Of a DNA stretch of 64,000 nucleotides, positions 1-8,584 are shown one piece after another; the stretch's first letter is position 1, and the number at the start of each line of letters is the position of its first letter. The DNA is from Nannocystis exedens (GTDB lineage Bacteria; Myxococcota_A; Polyangia; Polyangiales; Polyangiaceae). The stretch is taken from positions 1-64,000 of the forward strand of contig CAMAVR010000012.1 in NCBI GenBank assembly GCA_945861885.1. Reading direction: 5' to 3'. The notes below the pieces were generated by a model, which worked only from the letters and a program-made list of their open reading frames with translations, was not told the DNA's origin and did no database searches. The position numbers and the translations under genes are program-made.

Positions 1-1071
1 ACCGAGAGCGATTACAAATCGGAAAAATGGCGCGGATACCGGGAAAAACAGCGATTTACAGGCAATCAAGATGAGCGCGAAGTGGGGCTCATCTACTTCG
101 GAGCGCGATACTACTCGCCGCTCTTTATGCGGTGGCTAAGCCCCGACCCCATGAGCGTGCACGCGATGGCGGGCGATTTAAACCCGTACACCTACGTGAG
201 CGGGCAGACATTTCGAGCAACCGATCCATTCGGACTCTTGCCACCCGCGGCTGGCAAAAATGGCGATCCCGGAAGCATGCGCCCGAAATTCGCGTTCGCT
301 CCCGGTGTGCCGGTTTGGTACGCCAGCAACGACGCGGGCACGTGGGAAGGATGGGCCGAAGAGATCGTAGTTCGTGGCGTCAGGCCAGTCGACCCGCCAC
401 CACCGGAGCGACCATCAGCGGCATTGACACGCATGATGATGAGAGTCGACGGCGTATTTTCACGCTCGCCAGGCCTACAAACCACCCGCGACGTACTAGC
501 CGGCTTCTCAATGGGCTTCGTCACGGGAAGCGTCCCACTAGGCGGCGCCATAAACAACCCAAGCAGCGCCTCAGGAGCCTTCATAGCAGCCCGCGGTGCG
601 GGCGAAGTATTGGCAGGAGTGGCCCAGCTCATCGTCGCAGGAGGCATCGAGGGGGGCGGACTGGCGCTAGATGCGACCGGTGTAGGCGTTGTGGTCGGCG
701 TGCCAATCAACATAGCGGGAGCCGCAGTGGCCGCGCAGGGGGTTACAGCAATAGTGGCCGGTGTCGCCCATTTGGCTGTGGGGGTGGGGTCTCCTTCGAT
801 CTCTCCAGGTGATCTTGTCGGCAAGTCGCCGCAGGAAATTGACCAAATAGCCAGAGAGGCAGGCCTCGTGCCCAAAGGCCCCGATCCAGCTGCCGGTCGG
901 GGCGCATACGTCGATCCGGTGACAGGCCAACAACGAATTTTAGTTCATCCAGGTGCGCCTGGGGGCGGCCACGCTCACGTAAACAATCCTGCGGGAGCTA
1001 GACTTGGCCCAACCGGACAAGTAGTTCCTTGGGAATCTCCCGCCGCTCACCTGCCATTAAGGATCCCATGA
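1..1071 (+). CDS. RHS-repeat polymorphic toxin, C-terminal part (5' end outside window)
   Basis: The frame is open from the first base, so only the last ~356 residues are here. It holds the RHS-associated core (LIYFGARYYSP, RWLSPDP) ending in the conserved ATDPFGLLP, which in this family marks the switch from conserved shell to variable tip. After it come ~90 polar residues, a glycine/alanine-rich hydrophobic stretch (about nt 500-800) like a pre-toxin membrane-interacting region, and a compact C-terminal module (about nt 820-1068) with LVPKGPDP, YVDPVTGQQR and GGGHAHVNN. RHS proteins deliver such tips into neighbouring cells. The tip's activity is not recognised; the HAH motif is a candidate active site by inspection only. 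The downstream gene overlaps the stop codon by ATGA, the usual place for an immunity gene. Confidence 0.9.
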   Translation, partial: TESDYKSEKWRGYREKQRFTGNQDEREVGLIYFGARYYSPLFMRWLSPDPMSVHAMAGDLNPYTYVSGQTFRATDPFGLLPPAAGKNGDPGSMRPKFAFAPGVPVWYASNDAGTWEGWAEEIVVRGVRPVDPPPPERPSAALTRMMMRVDGVFSRSPGLQTTRDVLAGFSMGFVTGSVPLGGAINNPSSASGAFIAARGAGEVLAGVAQLIVAGGIEGGGLALDATGVGVVVGVPINIAGAAVAAQGVTAIVAGVAHLAVGVGSPSISPGDLVGKSPQEIDQIAREAGLVPKGPDPAAGRGAYVDPVTGQQRILVHPGAPGGGHAHVNNPAGARLGPTGQVVPWESPAAHLPLRIP

Positions 1072-1385
1072 TTCCGCGTCAGCTACTCGAGACCGAACTC
1101 GCACGTTTGCACGACGCTGTTTTGCTGACGGTCGAAGTGAATTGGGCTGATGGCACGATTATTCTGCAAACGTCCGCCGCCCACGGATCATGGATCATTG
1201 TCATTTCGGGTGCGACATACGTGCAGATTCCTCGCAATCAACCATGGGGTCCAAGCGTATGCATCAACGCGATTCGACTTCAGTTGCCCAAGCAAACGCT
1301 GCAACGAATCGAGCTTGAAATGCAGAGTGGGGACGTTATTTCGATTGAAGGTGAGACCCTGAGCGTGGAACAGCGCGTGCCCTAG
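1068..1385 (+). CDS. Putative immunity protein for the RHS tip
   Basis: A 105-residue acidic cytosolic protein starting MIPRQLLETEL. Its ATG lies inside the RHS stop codon (ATGA, 4-base overlap), which implies translational coupling. There is no signal peptide or membrane segment; the composition suggests a small beta-rich fold (TVEVNWADGTIIL, SWIIVISGATYVQIP). No family is recognised. The immunity role is inferred from position: in polymorphic toxin systems the gene directly after the toxin tip normally neutralises it. An in-frame ATG further upstream (1029) lies inside the RHS gene and is less likely. Confidence 0.65.
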   Translation: MIPRQLLETELARLHDAVLLTVEVNWADGTIILQTSAAHGSWIIVISGATYVQIPRNQPWGPSVCINAIRLQLPKQTLQRIELEMQSGDVISIEGETLSVEQRVP

Positions 1386-1392
1386 AATAAGC

Positions 1393-1485
1393 GTGCTGCC
1401 TCGACTGGGAACGCTGCTCGATGCGACAGGGGTCGGCGTTGCGCTCGGGGTGCCGGTGCAAGTGGTCGCGCAGGGGGGTCACCGC
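1393..1485 (+). pseudogene. Remnant of a second RHS pre-toxin segment
   Basis: The translation contains LLDATGVGVALGVPVQVVAQGG, here split as LLDATGVGVALGVP followed by VQVVAQGG. It closely matches the pre-toxin part of the upstream RHS protein (LALDATGVGVVVGVP then AAQGV, about nt 661-745). Only about 30 codons are left; there is no RHS core and no toxin module, and the similarity stops where the inverted-repeat element begins. This is the pattern left by displaced (orphan) RHS tip cassettes. The frame happens to run on through the element into the next small gene, so a naive gene call would fuse unrelated pieces. Confidence 0.6.
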
Positions 1486-1617
1486 GGTAAGCCCCTTACA
1501 AGCGACATCTATCACCGGCGCGATTTCTCGACCAAGGTGCGCTTTGCGCGAGCTCCACGTTTAGCACTGTGGTGCCATCTGCGGGCGGCGATAGATGTCG
1601 CTTGTAAGGTGCTTACC
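1486..1617. repeat. 132-bp element bounded by 32-bp inverted repeats
   Basis: Positions 1486-1517 and 1586-1617 are inverted repeats, matching at 30 of 32 bases; the inner 20 bases (1494-1513 and 1590-1609, CCTTACAAGCGACATCTATC and its complement) are perfect. The 68-base interior has no gene. The element sits exactly between an RHS remnant and an unrelated gene. It could be a miniature inverted-repeat element, a recombination scar or a strong hairpin. No target-site duplication is evident by eye. Confidence 0.75.
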
Positions 1618-1662
1618 AAACAGATTTTTAGCAACCGTTTCGCCAAAGAGCCGATAACCGGC

Positions 1663-1968
1663 ATGGACAAATCGCCTGTCGCCATCTTGCCGCTGCTCAA
1701 TCGACCGGCCGCTCACAGCGCGCTTCATCGCCCCCATCAAAACGAGCGAACTAGCTCATTTTCAAGCGTATTTAGAGCACTCGGCACACGAATCGACGCC
1801 GGCAGTCGCGCTACCGAGCAGGCTCTCAAAGCCCGCGCCTCAATGAGTCCATCAGAGCTCTTGGCGCTTCAGGCCGGCGTCTATCGCTACAACGAAGCGG
1901 TCGACCTCGCCGGGAAACTCATCGACAAAAGCACCACCGCTCTCAAGACGGTACTGCAAGGCCAATAG
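1663..1968 (+). CDS. SctI/YscI-like type III secretion inner-rod protein (candidate)
   Basis: A 101-residue protein (ATG at 1663). The N-terminal half is polar and variable. The C-terminal ~40 residues (MSPSELLALQAGVYRYNEAV then DLAGKLIDKSTTALKTVLQ) have the arrangement typical of the EscI/YscI/HrpB inner-rod family: an L-LQ-x3-Y-RY core, a conserved polar helix with a central K, and a TxxLQxQ end. These proteins polymerise at the base of the needle channel; family sizes are roughly 80-140 residues. No other secretion-apparatus gene is in the window, so it would be an orphan or a transferred fragment. The call rests on motif memory, not a search. The start could be elsewhere in the longer open frame. 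Confidence 0.5.
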   Translation: MDKSPVAILPLLNRPAAHSALHRPHQNERTSSFSSVFRALGTRIDAGSRATEQALKARASMSPSELLALQAGVYRYNEAVDLAGKLIDKSTTALKTVLQGQ

Positions 1969-2022
1969 CACTGGGCGAAAAGCCCTCACATGCTACATCT
2001 TCGCCAAGATACATCGGTCGCA

Positions 2023-3123
2023 ATGACGTCAACAAATTCAAAAACGCGTGTGGTGGTCGCGATGAGCGGCGGCGTCGATTCGGCGATCGCAGCGGCGCGC
2101 CTCTTCGATGCCGGCTACGACGTCGTCGGCGTCACGCTTCATTTGTGGGATTACCCAGACGACCCTGACGCCAAAGGGGGGCACAATCGCTGCTGCGCAC
2201 CGGAAGATCAATACGACGCTCGACGAATGGCCGATTTTTTAGGCTTCCCACACTACACATTCGATCGCCGCACGATGTTCGCGGAGCGCGTCGTCGCCCC
2301 GTTCGTCGATGCATACATCAGCGGTGAAACGCCGAGCCCGTGCAGCACATGCAACCGTGAAGTGAAGCTCGGCGAGCTTTTTGCGATCGCCGATCGCCTC
2401 GGCGCAAGCCACGTAGCAACTGGGCACTACGCCCGCGTTTTGGCACACCCTGACGGCACGCCATGCATCGCCACCGGGCTCGATGCATCAAAAGATCAAA
2501 GCTATTTTTTATACGCCACGCCGCTCGCGCAAGTGAGCCGGTTGATGTTTCCGCTCGGCGAAAGCATGAAGCGCGACGTCCGCGCCGAAGCGATCGCGAG
2601 AGGCATCCCCGGTGCAAACAAAGGGGAGAGCCAAGAGCTCTGTTTCGTCGGCGCGGGCGATCACGCATACGCCGCATTCGTCGAAGAGCGCGCGAAAGAT
2701 CGCGTAAGGCCAGGGCCAATTTTGAACGACAGCGGCGAAGTGGTCGGCGCGCATTCAGGGGTGCACCGATTCACTATCGGCCAGCGCAAAGGGGTCGGCA
2801 TCGCGCTAGGCGCGCCGGCATTCGTCACCGCGATCGACGCAAACAGCGGCACAGTGCACGTCGGTGGCGGCGCCGCACTGCAAAGGGCCGAAGCCGATCT
2901 CGAAGAGGTCGTGATCGGCGCCGGAGTAGAGCTCCCGCGACGCGCAACGGTGCGCATCAGGTACCGTCACGAAGGGTCGGCGGCAACGGTCACCGGTGTT
3001 CACGGAGGGGCCGGAAAGCTAGTGTTTGACAACACAGTTCGAGCGCTAACAAGAGGCCAAATAGCCGTATTTTACGACGGTGAACGAGTGATAGGCGGCG
3101 GCCGAATCACACACGGCAATTAG
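2023..3123 (+). CDS. mnmA: tRNA-specific 2-thiouridylase MnmA
   Basis: Makes 2-thiouridine at wobble U34 of Glu, Gln and Lys tRNAs, using ATP and persulfide sulfur. From ATG 2023 it has 366 residues, the normal family length. The PP-loop SGGVDSA lies near residue 15. The two catalytic cysteines are C110 (in TCNREVK) and C207 (in ELCFVG). DQSYFLY and GQRKGVGI are family signatures of the substrate and central domains. An in-frame ATG at 1990 is possible, but the 2023 start places the PP-loop at the usual distance from the N-terminus. It stands alone, with a lipoprotein gene following after 51 bases. Confidence 0.97.
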   Translation: MTSTNSKTRVVVAMSGGVDSAIAAARLFDAGYDVVGVTLHLWDYPDDPDAKGGHNRCCAPEDQYDARRMADFLGFPHYTFDRRTMFAERVVAPFVDAYISGETPSPCSTCNREVKLGELFAIADRLGASHVATGHYARVLAHPDGTPCIATGLDASKDQSYFLYATPLAQVSRLMFPLGESMKRDVRAEAIARGIPGANKGESQELCFVGAGDHAYAAFVEERAKDRVRPGPILNDSGEVVGAHSGVHRFTIGQRKGVGIALGAPAFVTAIDANSGTVHVGGGAALQRAEADLEEVVIGAGVELPRRATVRIRYRHEGSAATVTGVHGGAGKLVFDNTVRALTRGQIAVFYDGERVIGGGRITHGN

Positions 3124-3174
3124 ACCCACGCTCATTCGATTGTGGTCTCGCCCCCCTTGCAATAAGCTCGCGGC

Positions 3175-3936
3175 GTGCGCTCTCTGCCAATTGCCATTGC
3201 AGCGGCTATAGCCGTCGCGACGTTCGCGTCCGGCTGCTCCATCGGAGATGGCACCGGCAGCGTCATCGGGACAATCAACGCGCCCGATTGCTGGACCGGG
3301 AAGTTCGATTTGCGCCCCAATTTTTTCGTCGCCGACCCGTACCGAAATACGTTGCAGCTGCGGATTCAGCGGGGGAGCGACTACCAGACATTCAGCGACG
3401 GTCTGTCGATTTTAATCGACGACGTCGCAGCCATTCGAGGGACCGACGAAACGCCGTCACTGTACAACAAGCCGCTACCGGTCGGGATGCCACCCGCCGT
3501 AATGCCGGCGGGTGTTCCGATCCAAGTCGTCAAAGATCCCGCGATCATTCACGCCGCGCTCTATCTACAACGATCGTGCAGCAGCCAAAACATTACGCTC
3601 TACGCAAGCGAGGTCGTCTCACTAGCTGAAGACGGCTCGTGCGATGGCCCGCTTCCGACCGAAGAAGAGCGTCGCCGCGAGTGCGCAGCAGCACCAGGCG
3701 GGCGGGCTCCCAAGACAGCGCGAAGCACGATGACATTCGCGCAGCTGTTCAATGGCAATCCAGAAGAGGCAAGCGCGGCCAAGCGACTGAACGACGCATC
3801 GTACGATCTCTATCTCGCCGATCCGCGCGAGGTCTGCCCTGGCGGCATCGGGCCGCCTCCTCGATGCCGAGGGCATCTTACTGGGAGCTTTCATTTTTAT
3901 TTCGAGCGTGGGCGGCCGGCGCAGCCTTTTCCTTGA
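3175..3936 (+). CDS. Lipoprotein of unknown function
   Basis: A 253-residue protein with a GTG start. The N-terminus is a lipoprotein signal peptide: MRSLPIAIAAAIAVATF followed by the lipobox ASGC (Cys at about residue 21), so it should be lipid-anchored. The mature part has six or more cysteines, including pairs near the middle and end (RSCSSQ, GSCDGP, PRCRGH), which could form disulfides in the periplasm or at the cell surface. It ends in GSFHFYFERG. No domain is recognised; Cys-rich lipoproteins of this kind are frequent in myxobacteria. It is followed by a repeat-rich gap. Confidence 0.75.
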   Translation: MRSLPIAIAAAIAVATFASGCSIGDGTGSVIGTINAPDCWTGKFDLRPNFFVADPYRNTLQLRIQRGSDYQTFSDGLSILIDDVAAIRGTDETPSLYNKPLPVGMPPAVMPAGVPIQVVKDPAIIHAALYLQRSCSSQNITLYASEVVSLAEDGSCDGPLPTEEERRRECAAAPGGRAPKTARSTMTFAQLFNGNPEEASAAKRLNDASYDLYLADPREVCPGGIGPPPRCRGHLTGSFHFYFERGRPAQPFP

Positions 3937-3961
3937 GGGGCGACTTCGTCGCTTAGCTAGT

Positions 3962-4066
3962 CGCGCACGCGCACGATCACGCGCACGATCACGCGCACGA
4001 TCACGCTTACGATTCACGTGATCGTGATCGTTTGCGTGCGCGTGCGCGTGCGCGTGCGCGTGCGCG
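3962..4066. repeat. Tandem and inverted GCGCAC/GTGCGC repeat tract
   Basis: Three exact tandem copies of GCGCACGATCAC (3969-4004) are followed by a degenerate copy, then the opposite-strand motif CGTGATCGTGATCG (4017-4030) and five copies of GCGTGC (4034-4066). The two halves are largely complementary, so a long hairpin is possible. The tract is strongly alternating purine-pyrimidine, which favours Z-DNA. It lies between a lipoprotein stop (3936) and the methyltransferase start (4123) and may act as a terminator. The rest of the gap shows nothing further. Confidence 0.8.
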
Positions 4067-4122
4067 AAACCATGTAAAATCAGCCCAATTGACAACCACC
4101 CAAATCCACCGAATATTTCCCC

Positions 4123-5463
4123 ATGCGCGCAGCGTCCAATCGGCGACCGTCTCCCCCGCTAGAAGTCGTGATCGACTCCATCGCGCCAGGCGGCCAAGGG
4201 GTCGCGCATGCCTCAATTGCCGGCAAAAATCGCGCAATTTTCGTCCGCGGCGCCGCCCCAGGCGATCGCCTAATCGTAGCAATCGACCCTTCGAAAAGCC
4301 CCGTTCGCGGCGAACTGCGCGAAATCATCACTCCTGGCCCCGGCCGCGTCGAGTCACCGTGTCCCTATGTAGCCCGCTGCGGAGCGTGCGACTGGATGCA
4401 TCTTTCGCAGGGCACGCAAGAGAGCGAGCACGTCGCGATTGTCCGTCAATCGCTCCCTGAATCGTGGCGAAACGAGCCGATCGTCAGTCACCTTGCCGCC
4501 CCCCCCCTCCACTACCGAACACGCGCGCGCCTTCACATTCGGGCCTCGGGCGGCCGCGCCATTGTTGGAATGAACGCCGTTCAGTCGCATTCCCTGGTCG
4601 AAGTCGACACGTGCGTCGTCATGCATCCAACGCTCGAGCGAGCCCGTCTCGCTATTGCTGCGCTTCTGGGCGGCGCGCACGGCATCGGCGAAGCGCAAAT
4701 CGCGCTCGGAAAAGCTAGCGATCGCGCAATCCCAGCGGTGCTTGAACTGCGATGGGATCGAGCATTGCCCCCCGCCGTGTTCGCGCGAGTCGAATCGGCC
4801 ATCGCCGCCAATGACCCAGTGTGGGCTGGAGCGCGCATCTGGTGCGGCGAGACGACGAAGCCGGCGCAATTTGGCGACCCAACACCATGGATCACAGCGG
4901 CCGACGGCCTCCCTCTGCAAACAGCAGCGGGCGGGTTTGCGCAAGCGTCCGAAGAGGGGAACAAAGTCTTGGCGCAGCGCGTTTTAGCGCTTGCAATGTC
5001 GCTCGCGCCAAAAAAGAGCACCCGAATCGTCGAGCTCTTCGCCGGCGCGGGCAACTTCACCATCATGCTCGCAAGCCACTACGAATCGGTGAATGCAGTC
5101 GAGTCCGATCGCGCGGCATGCGAAGCGGCGCAGCGCAATCTTGAAGCGCGAAACCTCTCGGCCACCGTCACTTGCACCGATGCCTCAACATACGTTTGGA
5201 GCCCGGCCACGCCGCTCATCATTCTCGATCCACCACGCACCGGCGCACGTGATGTCGTGACACAAATGGCCAAAAAACCGCCGCGACAAGCGATTTACGT
5301 CTCGTGCGATCCGCCAACACTGGGGCGTGATTTGGCGATTCTGGCGGCAGCGGGCTACATGCCCCGAGCGATTGAATGCGTCGAGATGTTCCCGCAAACA
5401 AGCCACGTCGAAACAATCGTCGCGCTCGACCGGCGCCCTGCAAAATCAGGCGGCGCGCAATGA
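4123..5463 (+). CDS. rlmD: 23S rRNA m5U methyltransferase, RlmD (RumA) type
   Basis: A 446-residue TrmA/RlmC/RlmD-family enzyme that adds a methyl group to C5 of a uridine from S-adenosylmethionine. An N-terminal TRAM-like RNA-binding domain (about residues 10-70) is followed by a cysteine cluster CPYVARCGACDW (about residues 86-97), which in this family binds a 4Fe-4S centre. The catalytic domain shows ELFAGAGNFT (SAM binding), LDPPRTGARD and the nucleophile in YVSCDPPTLGRDL. RlmD (U1939) is the nearest assignment; TrmA or RlmC specificity cannot be excluded. The stop overlaps the tilS start (ATGA), so the two tRNA/rRNA maturation genes are probably co-translated. Confidence 0.88.
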   Translation: MRAASNRRPSPPLEVVIDSIAPGGQGVAHASIAGKNRAIFVRGAAPGDRLIVAIDPSKSPVRGELREIITPGPGRVESPCPYVARCGACDWMHLSQGTQESEHVAIVRQSLPESWRNEPIVSHLAAPPLHYRTRARLHIRASGGRAIVGMNAVQSHSLVEVDTCVVMHPTLERARLAIAALLGGAHGIGEAQIALGKASDRAIPAVLELRWDRALPPAVFARVESAIAANDPVWAGARIWCGETTKPAQFGDPTPWITAADGLPLQTAAGGFAQASEEGNKVLAQRVLALAMSLAPKKSTRIVELFAGAGNFTIMLASHYESVNAVESDRAACEAAQRNLEARNLSATVTCTDASTYVWSPATPLIILDPPRTGARDVVTQMAKKPPRQAIYVSCDPPTLGRDLAILAAAGYMPRAIECVEMFPQTSHVETIVALDRRPAKSGGAQ

Positions 5464-6335
5464 GCCAGTCGCACCCGCCATCTCTCGTCACGCTCGTCAC
5501 CCAGACGCTCAAGCGACATACTATGTGGCACGCTGGCGAGTGCACACTCGTGGCAGTCAGCGGCGGCGCCGACTCAATGGTTCTTCTTCATGTCCTCGCC
5601 AAGCTGCGCGAAAAGTTCGGCCACCGCATCGCGGCGCACGGCGTCGATCACGGTCTCCGCGCGAACGCCGCCACCGAACTCGATATCGCGGAGCGATTTG
5701 CCGCCGAGCTGGGCGTCCCTTTTTCAAGGACGAACCTGCAAGTCTCATCGGGCGGCAACTTGCAAGCGCGGGCGCGTGAGCAGCGGTATTTTGCACTCGA
5801 AACAGCCGCCAAAGCAGCCGGCGCAACCCGCATCGCAACCGCGCATCATGCCGACGACCGCGCCGAAACGTTCATTTTACGCCTCCTTCGCGGCTCGGGG
5901 CCGAAAGGGCTCGCCGTGCTACCACCGGCCTCTGGAGACCGCATCCGTCCGCTCATCGGCGTTCGTCGCGAACAAATTCTCGCCTATGCGGGGCGTCACC
6001 ACATCCCGTTTTCGAACGACCCGTCCAACATCGACCCACGTTTCACGCGCACACGCGTCCGCGCCGAGGTTCTCCCACTTTTGCATCAGCTCAACCCAAA
6101 AATCGTAGAGCACCTCTCGATTTTGGCCGATCAGCTGGCAGCCGCCAACCTACCGAATGCCCCCGAAATCGACGACTTTGCCGCCGATTTACCCCGAACT
6201 GCGCGAGACGCGCTGGCCGAGCTCCAGCGCAGCCGTTCGCCTCACATGCAAATTGCGCTCACGGGGGGGCTTGTCGCCTCGTACGATCGTGCGCAGGATA
6301 AAGTCATAGTGAGCCGTAGCAAGGTGCATGAATAG
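5460..6335 (+). CDS. tilS: tRNA(Ile)-lysidine synthetase TilS
   Basis: Converts C34 of the CAU-anticodon isoleucine tRNA to lysidine so that it reads AUA. The start is placed at ATG 5460, overlapping the previous stop by four bases; upstream in-frame starts lie inside that gene. The protein has 291 residues. The PP-loop VSGGADSM sits at residues 33-40, and [19 protein letters not shown] is the TilS signature that follows it. It appears to be a short form: the C-terminal tRNA-binding domains of the E. coli enzyme (432 residues) are mostly absent, as in other short TilS proteins. ftsH follows after 77 bases, an order seen in many bacteria. Confidence 0.92.
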   Translation: MSQSHPPSLVTLVTQTLKRHTMWHAGECTLVAVSGGADSMVLLHVLAKLREKFGHRIAAHGVDHGLRANAATELDIAERFAAELGVPFSRTNLQVSSGGNLQARAREQRYFALETAAKAAGATRIATAHHADDRAETFILRLLRGSGPKGLAVLPPASGDRIRPLIGVRREQILAYAGRHHIPFSNDPSNIDPRFTRTRVRAEVLPLLHQLNPKIVEHLSILADQLAAANLPNAPEIDDFAADLPRTARDALAELQRSRSPHMQIALTGGLVASYDRAQDKVIVSRSKVHE

Positions 6336-6412
6336 GCCGGGCGAAGGCAAAGGCGGTCTTTTTACGTGCAAACAACGGTAGTCCGTGTACGACAGATTTC
6401 GAGGTTAACAAC

Positions 6413-8389
6413 GTGAAGCAATCGCATAAAACGCTTCTTCTTTGGGTGCTCCTGATCGGGATGTTCCTCGCGATCTGGCAATTTTTAAGCCCGGGCGAGC
6501 GCCGGCAGTCGGTCGCCTTTAGCGAGTTCGTGGCTGAAGTTCACGCCGGCCAAGTCGAAGAGGTGCGAATTAAGGATCGCGAATACAGCTTCCGCGTCCA
6601 CGCCCCCGAAGTGGCAAATGCCCCCCCAGGCGCCAAAGCGTCGGTGCAAAAAGAGGCCGTCGGGCCAATCGCCGATGAAGCACTTTTGGCGACGTTAAAG
6701 CCGGATAGCAAAGACGCGCCGCCCCCGAAGATCTTCTTCGAGAAGGAGGAGGCGAACCCGTTCATGTCGAGCACGCTCGTCACTCTCCTGGCGATGCTCT
6801 TCATCGGCGTGATGTTCTTTTTGTTCATGCGTCAGCTGCAAGCAGGCGGCGGCAAAGCGATGAGCTTTGGCAAAAGCAAAGCGCGCCTTTTAAGTGACGC
6901 CCAAAATCGCATCACATTCGCCGACGTAGCCGGAGTCGATGAAGCGAAGGATGAAGTCGAAGAAATCATCGCCTTCCTCAAAGATCCAAAAAAGTTTCAA
7001 CGCCTCGGTGGGCGCATTCCAAAGGGAGTGCTCCTCATCGGCGCGCCTGGCACCGGCAAAACGCTCCTCGCGCGAGCCATCGCAGGCGAAGCGGGCGTCC
7101 CGTTTTTCAGCATATCTGGCTCCGATTTCGTCGAAATGTTCGTCGGTGTAGGAGCAAGTCGGGTGCGCGACCTCTTCGAGCAGGGGAAGAAGCAGGCGCC
7201 ATGCATCATCTTTATCGATGAGATCGACGCCGTCGGTCGTCACCGAGGTGCGGGCCTCGGCGGCGGTCACGATGAGCGTGAACAGACGCTCAATCAGCTC
7301 CTCGTCGAGATGGACGGCTTCGAGACGAACGAAGGGGTCATCATCGTCGCGGCAACAAACCGCCCCGATGTGCTCGATCCGGCCATTTTGCGCCCCGGTC
7401 GGTTCGACCGCCGCATTACAGTCAATCGCCCCGATGTGCGTGGCCGCACCGATATTTTGCGCGTCCACACCAAGCGGACACCACTCGCGCCCGATGTCGA
7501 TCTCGACACACTCGCGAGAGGCACGCCCGGCTTCTCAGGCGCCGATCTCGAAAACCTCGTGAACGAAGCGGCTCTCTTGGCAGCGCGCCAAGACAAAGAG
7601 GCGCTCGCCATGATCGACTTCGAAATGGCAAAAGATAAAGTCTACATGGGTACCGAGCGTCGCTCGATGGTGCTCAGCGACGAAGACAAGCGAAATACCG
7701 CCGTGCACGAAGCGGGGCACACGCTGATCTCCGTGCTGATTAACCACCACGATCCGGTGCACAAAGTGACAATCATCCCGCGCGGCCCAGCGCTCGGCGT
7801 CACCTGGTATTTACCAAAAGACGACCGCCACAATTTGTCAAAAGAGCAGGCCGAGTCGAGCATCGCAGTCGCGCTCGGTGGCCGAATTGCTGAAGAAATT
7901 GTGTTCGGCAATCTGACAACCGGCGCCGGCAACGACATCGAAAAAGCGACCGAAATCGCGCGAAAAATGGTCTGCGAGTGGGGTATGAGCGAAAAGCTCG
8001 GGCCGCTCGCATACGGCAAGCGCGAAGAGCAGGTCTTTTTGGGGCGCGACTACGGGTCGAGGCAGCAAGACTATTCAGAGCAGACAGCGCTCGAAATCGA
8101 CCGCGAGGTGCGAGCGATCGTGCAGCGGCAATACGACCGCGTGCGCCAGCTGCTGGCCAACGAGCGAGTGCGCCTCGAAGCGCTGGCCAACACGCTAATC
8201 GAGCGTGAGACGCTCGACTCCGAAGAGATTCACGCAGCGCTCGAAGGGCGCGAACTCCCAGTGCGTGAAAAGATCATTCTCCAGTCGTACGCCGACAAGG
8301 ATAAGAGCGGCCCCGCCTCAAAAGAGAAGCGCAAAGTGGCGGCCATTTTCGGGACGCCGCCAAAGCCAGCTCCAAGCGGTTCGTCGTAG
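6413..8389 (+). CDS. ftsH: ATP-dependent zinc metalloprotease FtsH
   Basis: A membrane-anchored AAA+ protease, 658 residues, that degrades misfolded membrane proteins and short-lived regulators. The GTG start is preceded by a GAGGT ribosome site at 6401-6405. Segments: TM1 (about residues 7-25), periplasmic domain, TM2 (about residues 121-141), AAA domain with Walker A GAPGTGKT near residue 210, Walker B IIFIDEID and the second region of homology [18 protein letters not shown], then the zinc site HEAGH at 432-436. The periplasmic part has a slightly long, charged insertion ([14 protein letters not shown]). It follows tilS and ends at a hairpin terminator. Confidence 0.98.
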   Translation: MKQSHKTLLLWVLLIGMFLAIWQFLSPGERRQSVAFSEFVAEVHAGQVEEVRIKDREYSFRVHAPEVANAPPGAKASVQKEAVGPIADEALLATLKPDSKDAPPPKIFFEKEEANPFMSSTLVTLLAMLFIGVMFFLFMRQLQAGGGKAMSFGKSKARLLSDAQNRITFADVAGVDEAKDEVEEIIAFLKDPKKFQRLGGRIPKGVLLIGAPGTGKTLLARAIAGEAGVPFFSISGSDFVEMFVGVGASRVRDLFEQGKKQAPCIIFIDEIDAVGRHRGAGLGGGHDEREQTLNQLLVEMDGFETNEGVIIVAATNRPDVLDPAILRPGRFDRRITVNRPDVRGRTDILRVHTKRTPLAPDVDLDTLARGTPGFSGADLENLVNEAALLAARQDKEALAMIDFEMAKDKVYMGTERRSMVLSDEDKRNTAVHEAGHTLISVLINHHDPVHKVTIIPRGPALGVTWYLPKDDRHNLSKEQAESSIAVALGGRIAEEIVFGNLTTGAGNDIEKATEIARKMVCEWGMSEKLGPLAYGKREEQVFLGRDYGSRQQDYSEQTALEIDREVRAIVQRQYDRVRQLLANERVRLEALANTLIERETLDSEEIHAALEGRELPVREKIILQSYADKDKSGPASKEKRKVAAIFGTPPKPAPSGSS

Positions 8390-8399
8390 TCGCTCTGCG

Positions 8400-8425
8400 A
8401 AGGGGGGCGCTACGTCCCCCCCCTT
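8400..8425 (+). terminator. Hairpin terminator after ftsH
   Basis: AAGGGGGG (8400-8407) pairs with CCCCCCTT (8418-8425) across a 10-base loop, 11 bases after the ftsH stop. There is no T-run afterwards, so the efficiency is uncertain. The rest of the gap to 8584 holds no gene; a GGAG ribosome site lies just before the next start. Confidence 0.6.
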
Positions 8426-8584
8426 GTGCCCCCCCCAATTTATTGCATGTTCGATTCAGGGCGGTTAGCGGCCTTGTGGTCGGTTTTTGCCCGCATGCTA
8501 GGATGCCGTGTAAGGATCCCGCTTCTCGCGCACTCCCTACCGATATTTGGGTATTTGGGGGGTGTAGCGGACGGAGATTGATGA

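Noticed and set aside
3969..4004. Three tandem 12-base repeats, possible mini CRISPR
   Set aside because: There are no unique spacers between the copies; units are directly adjacent and there is no cas gene in the window.
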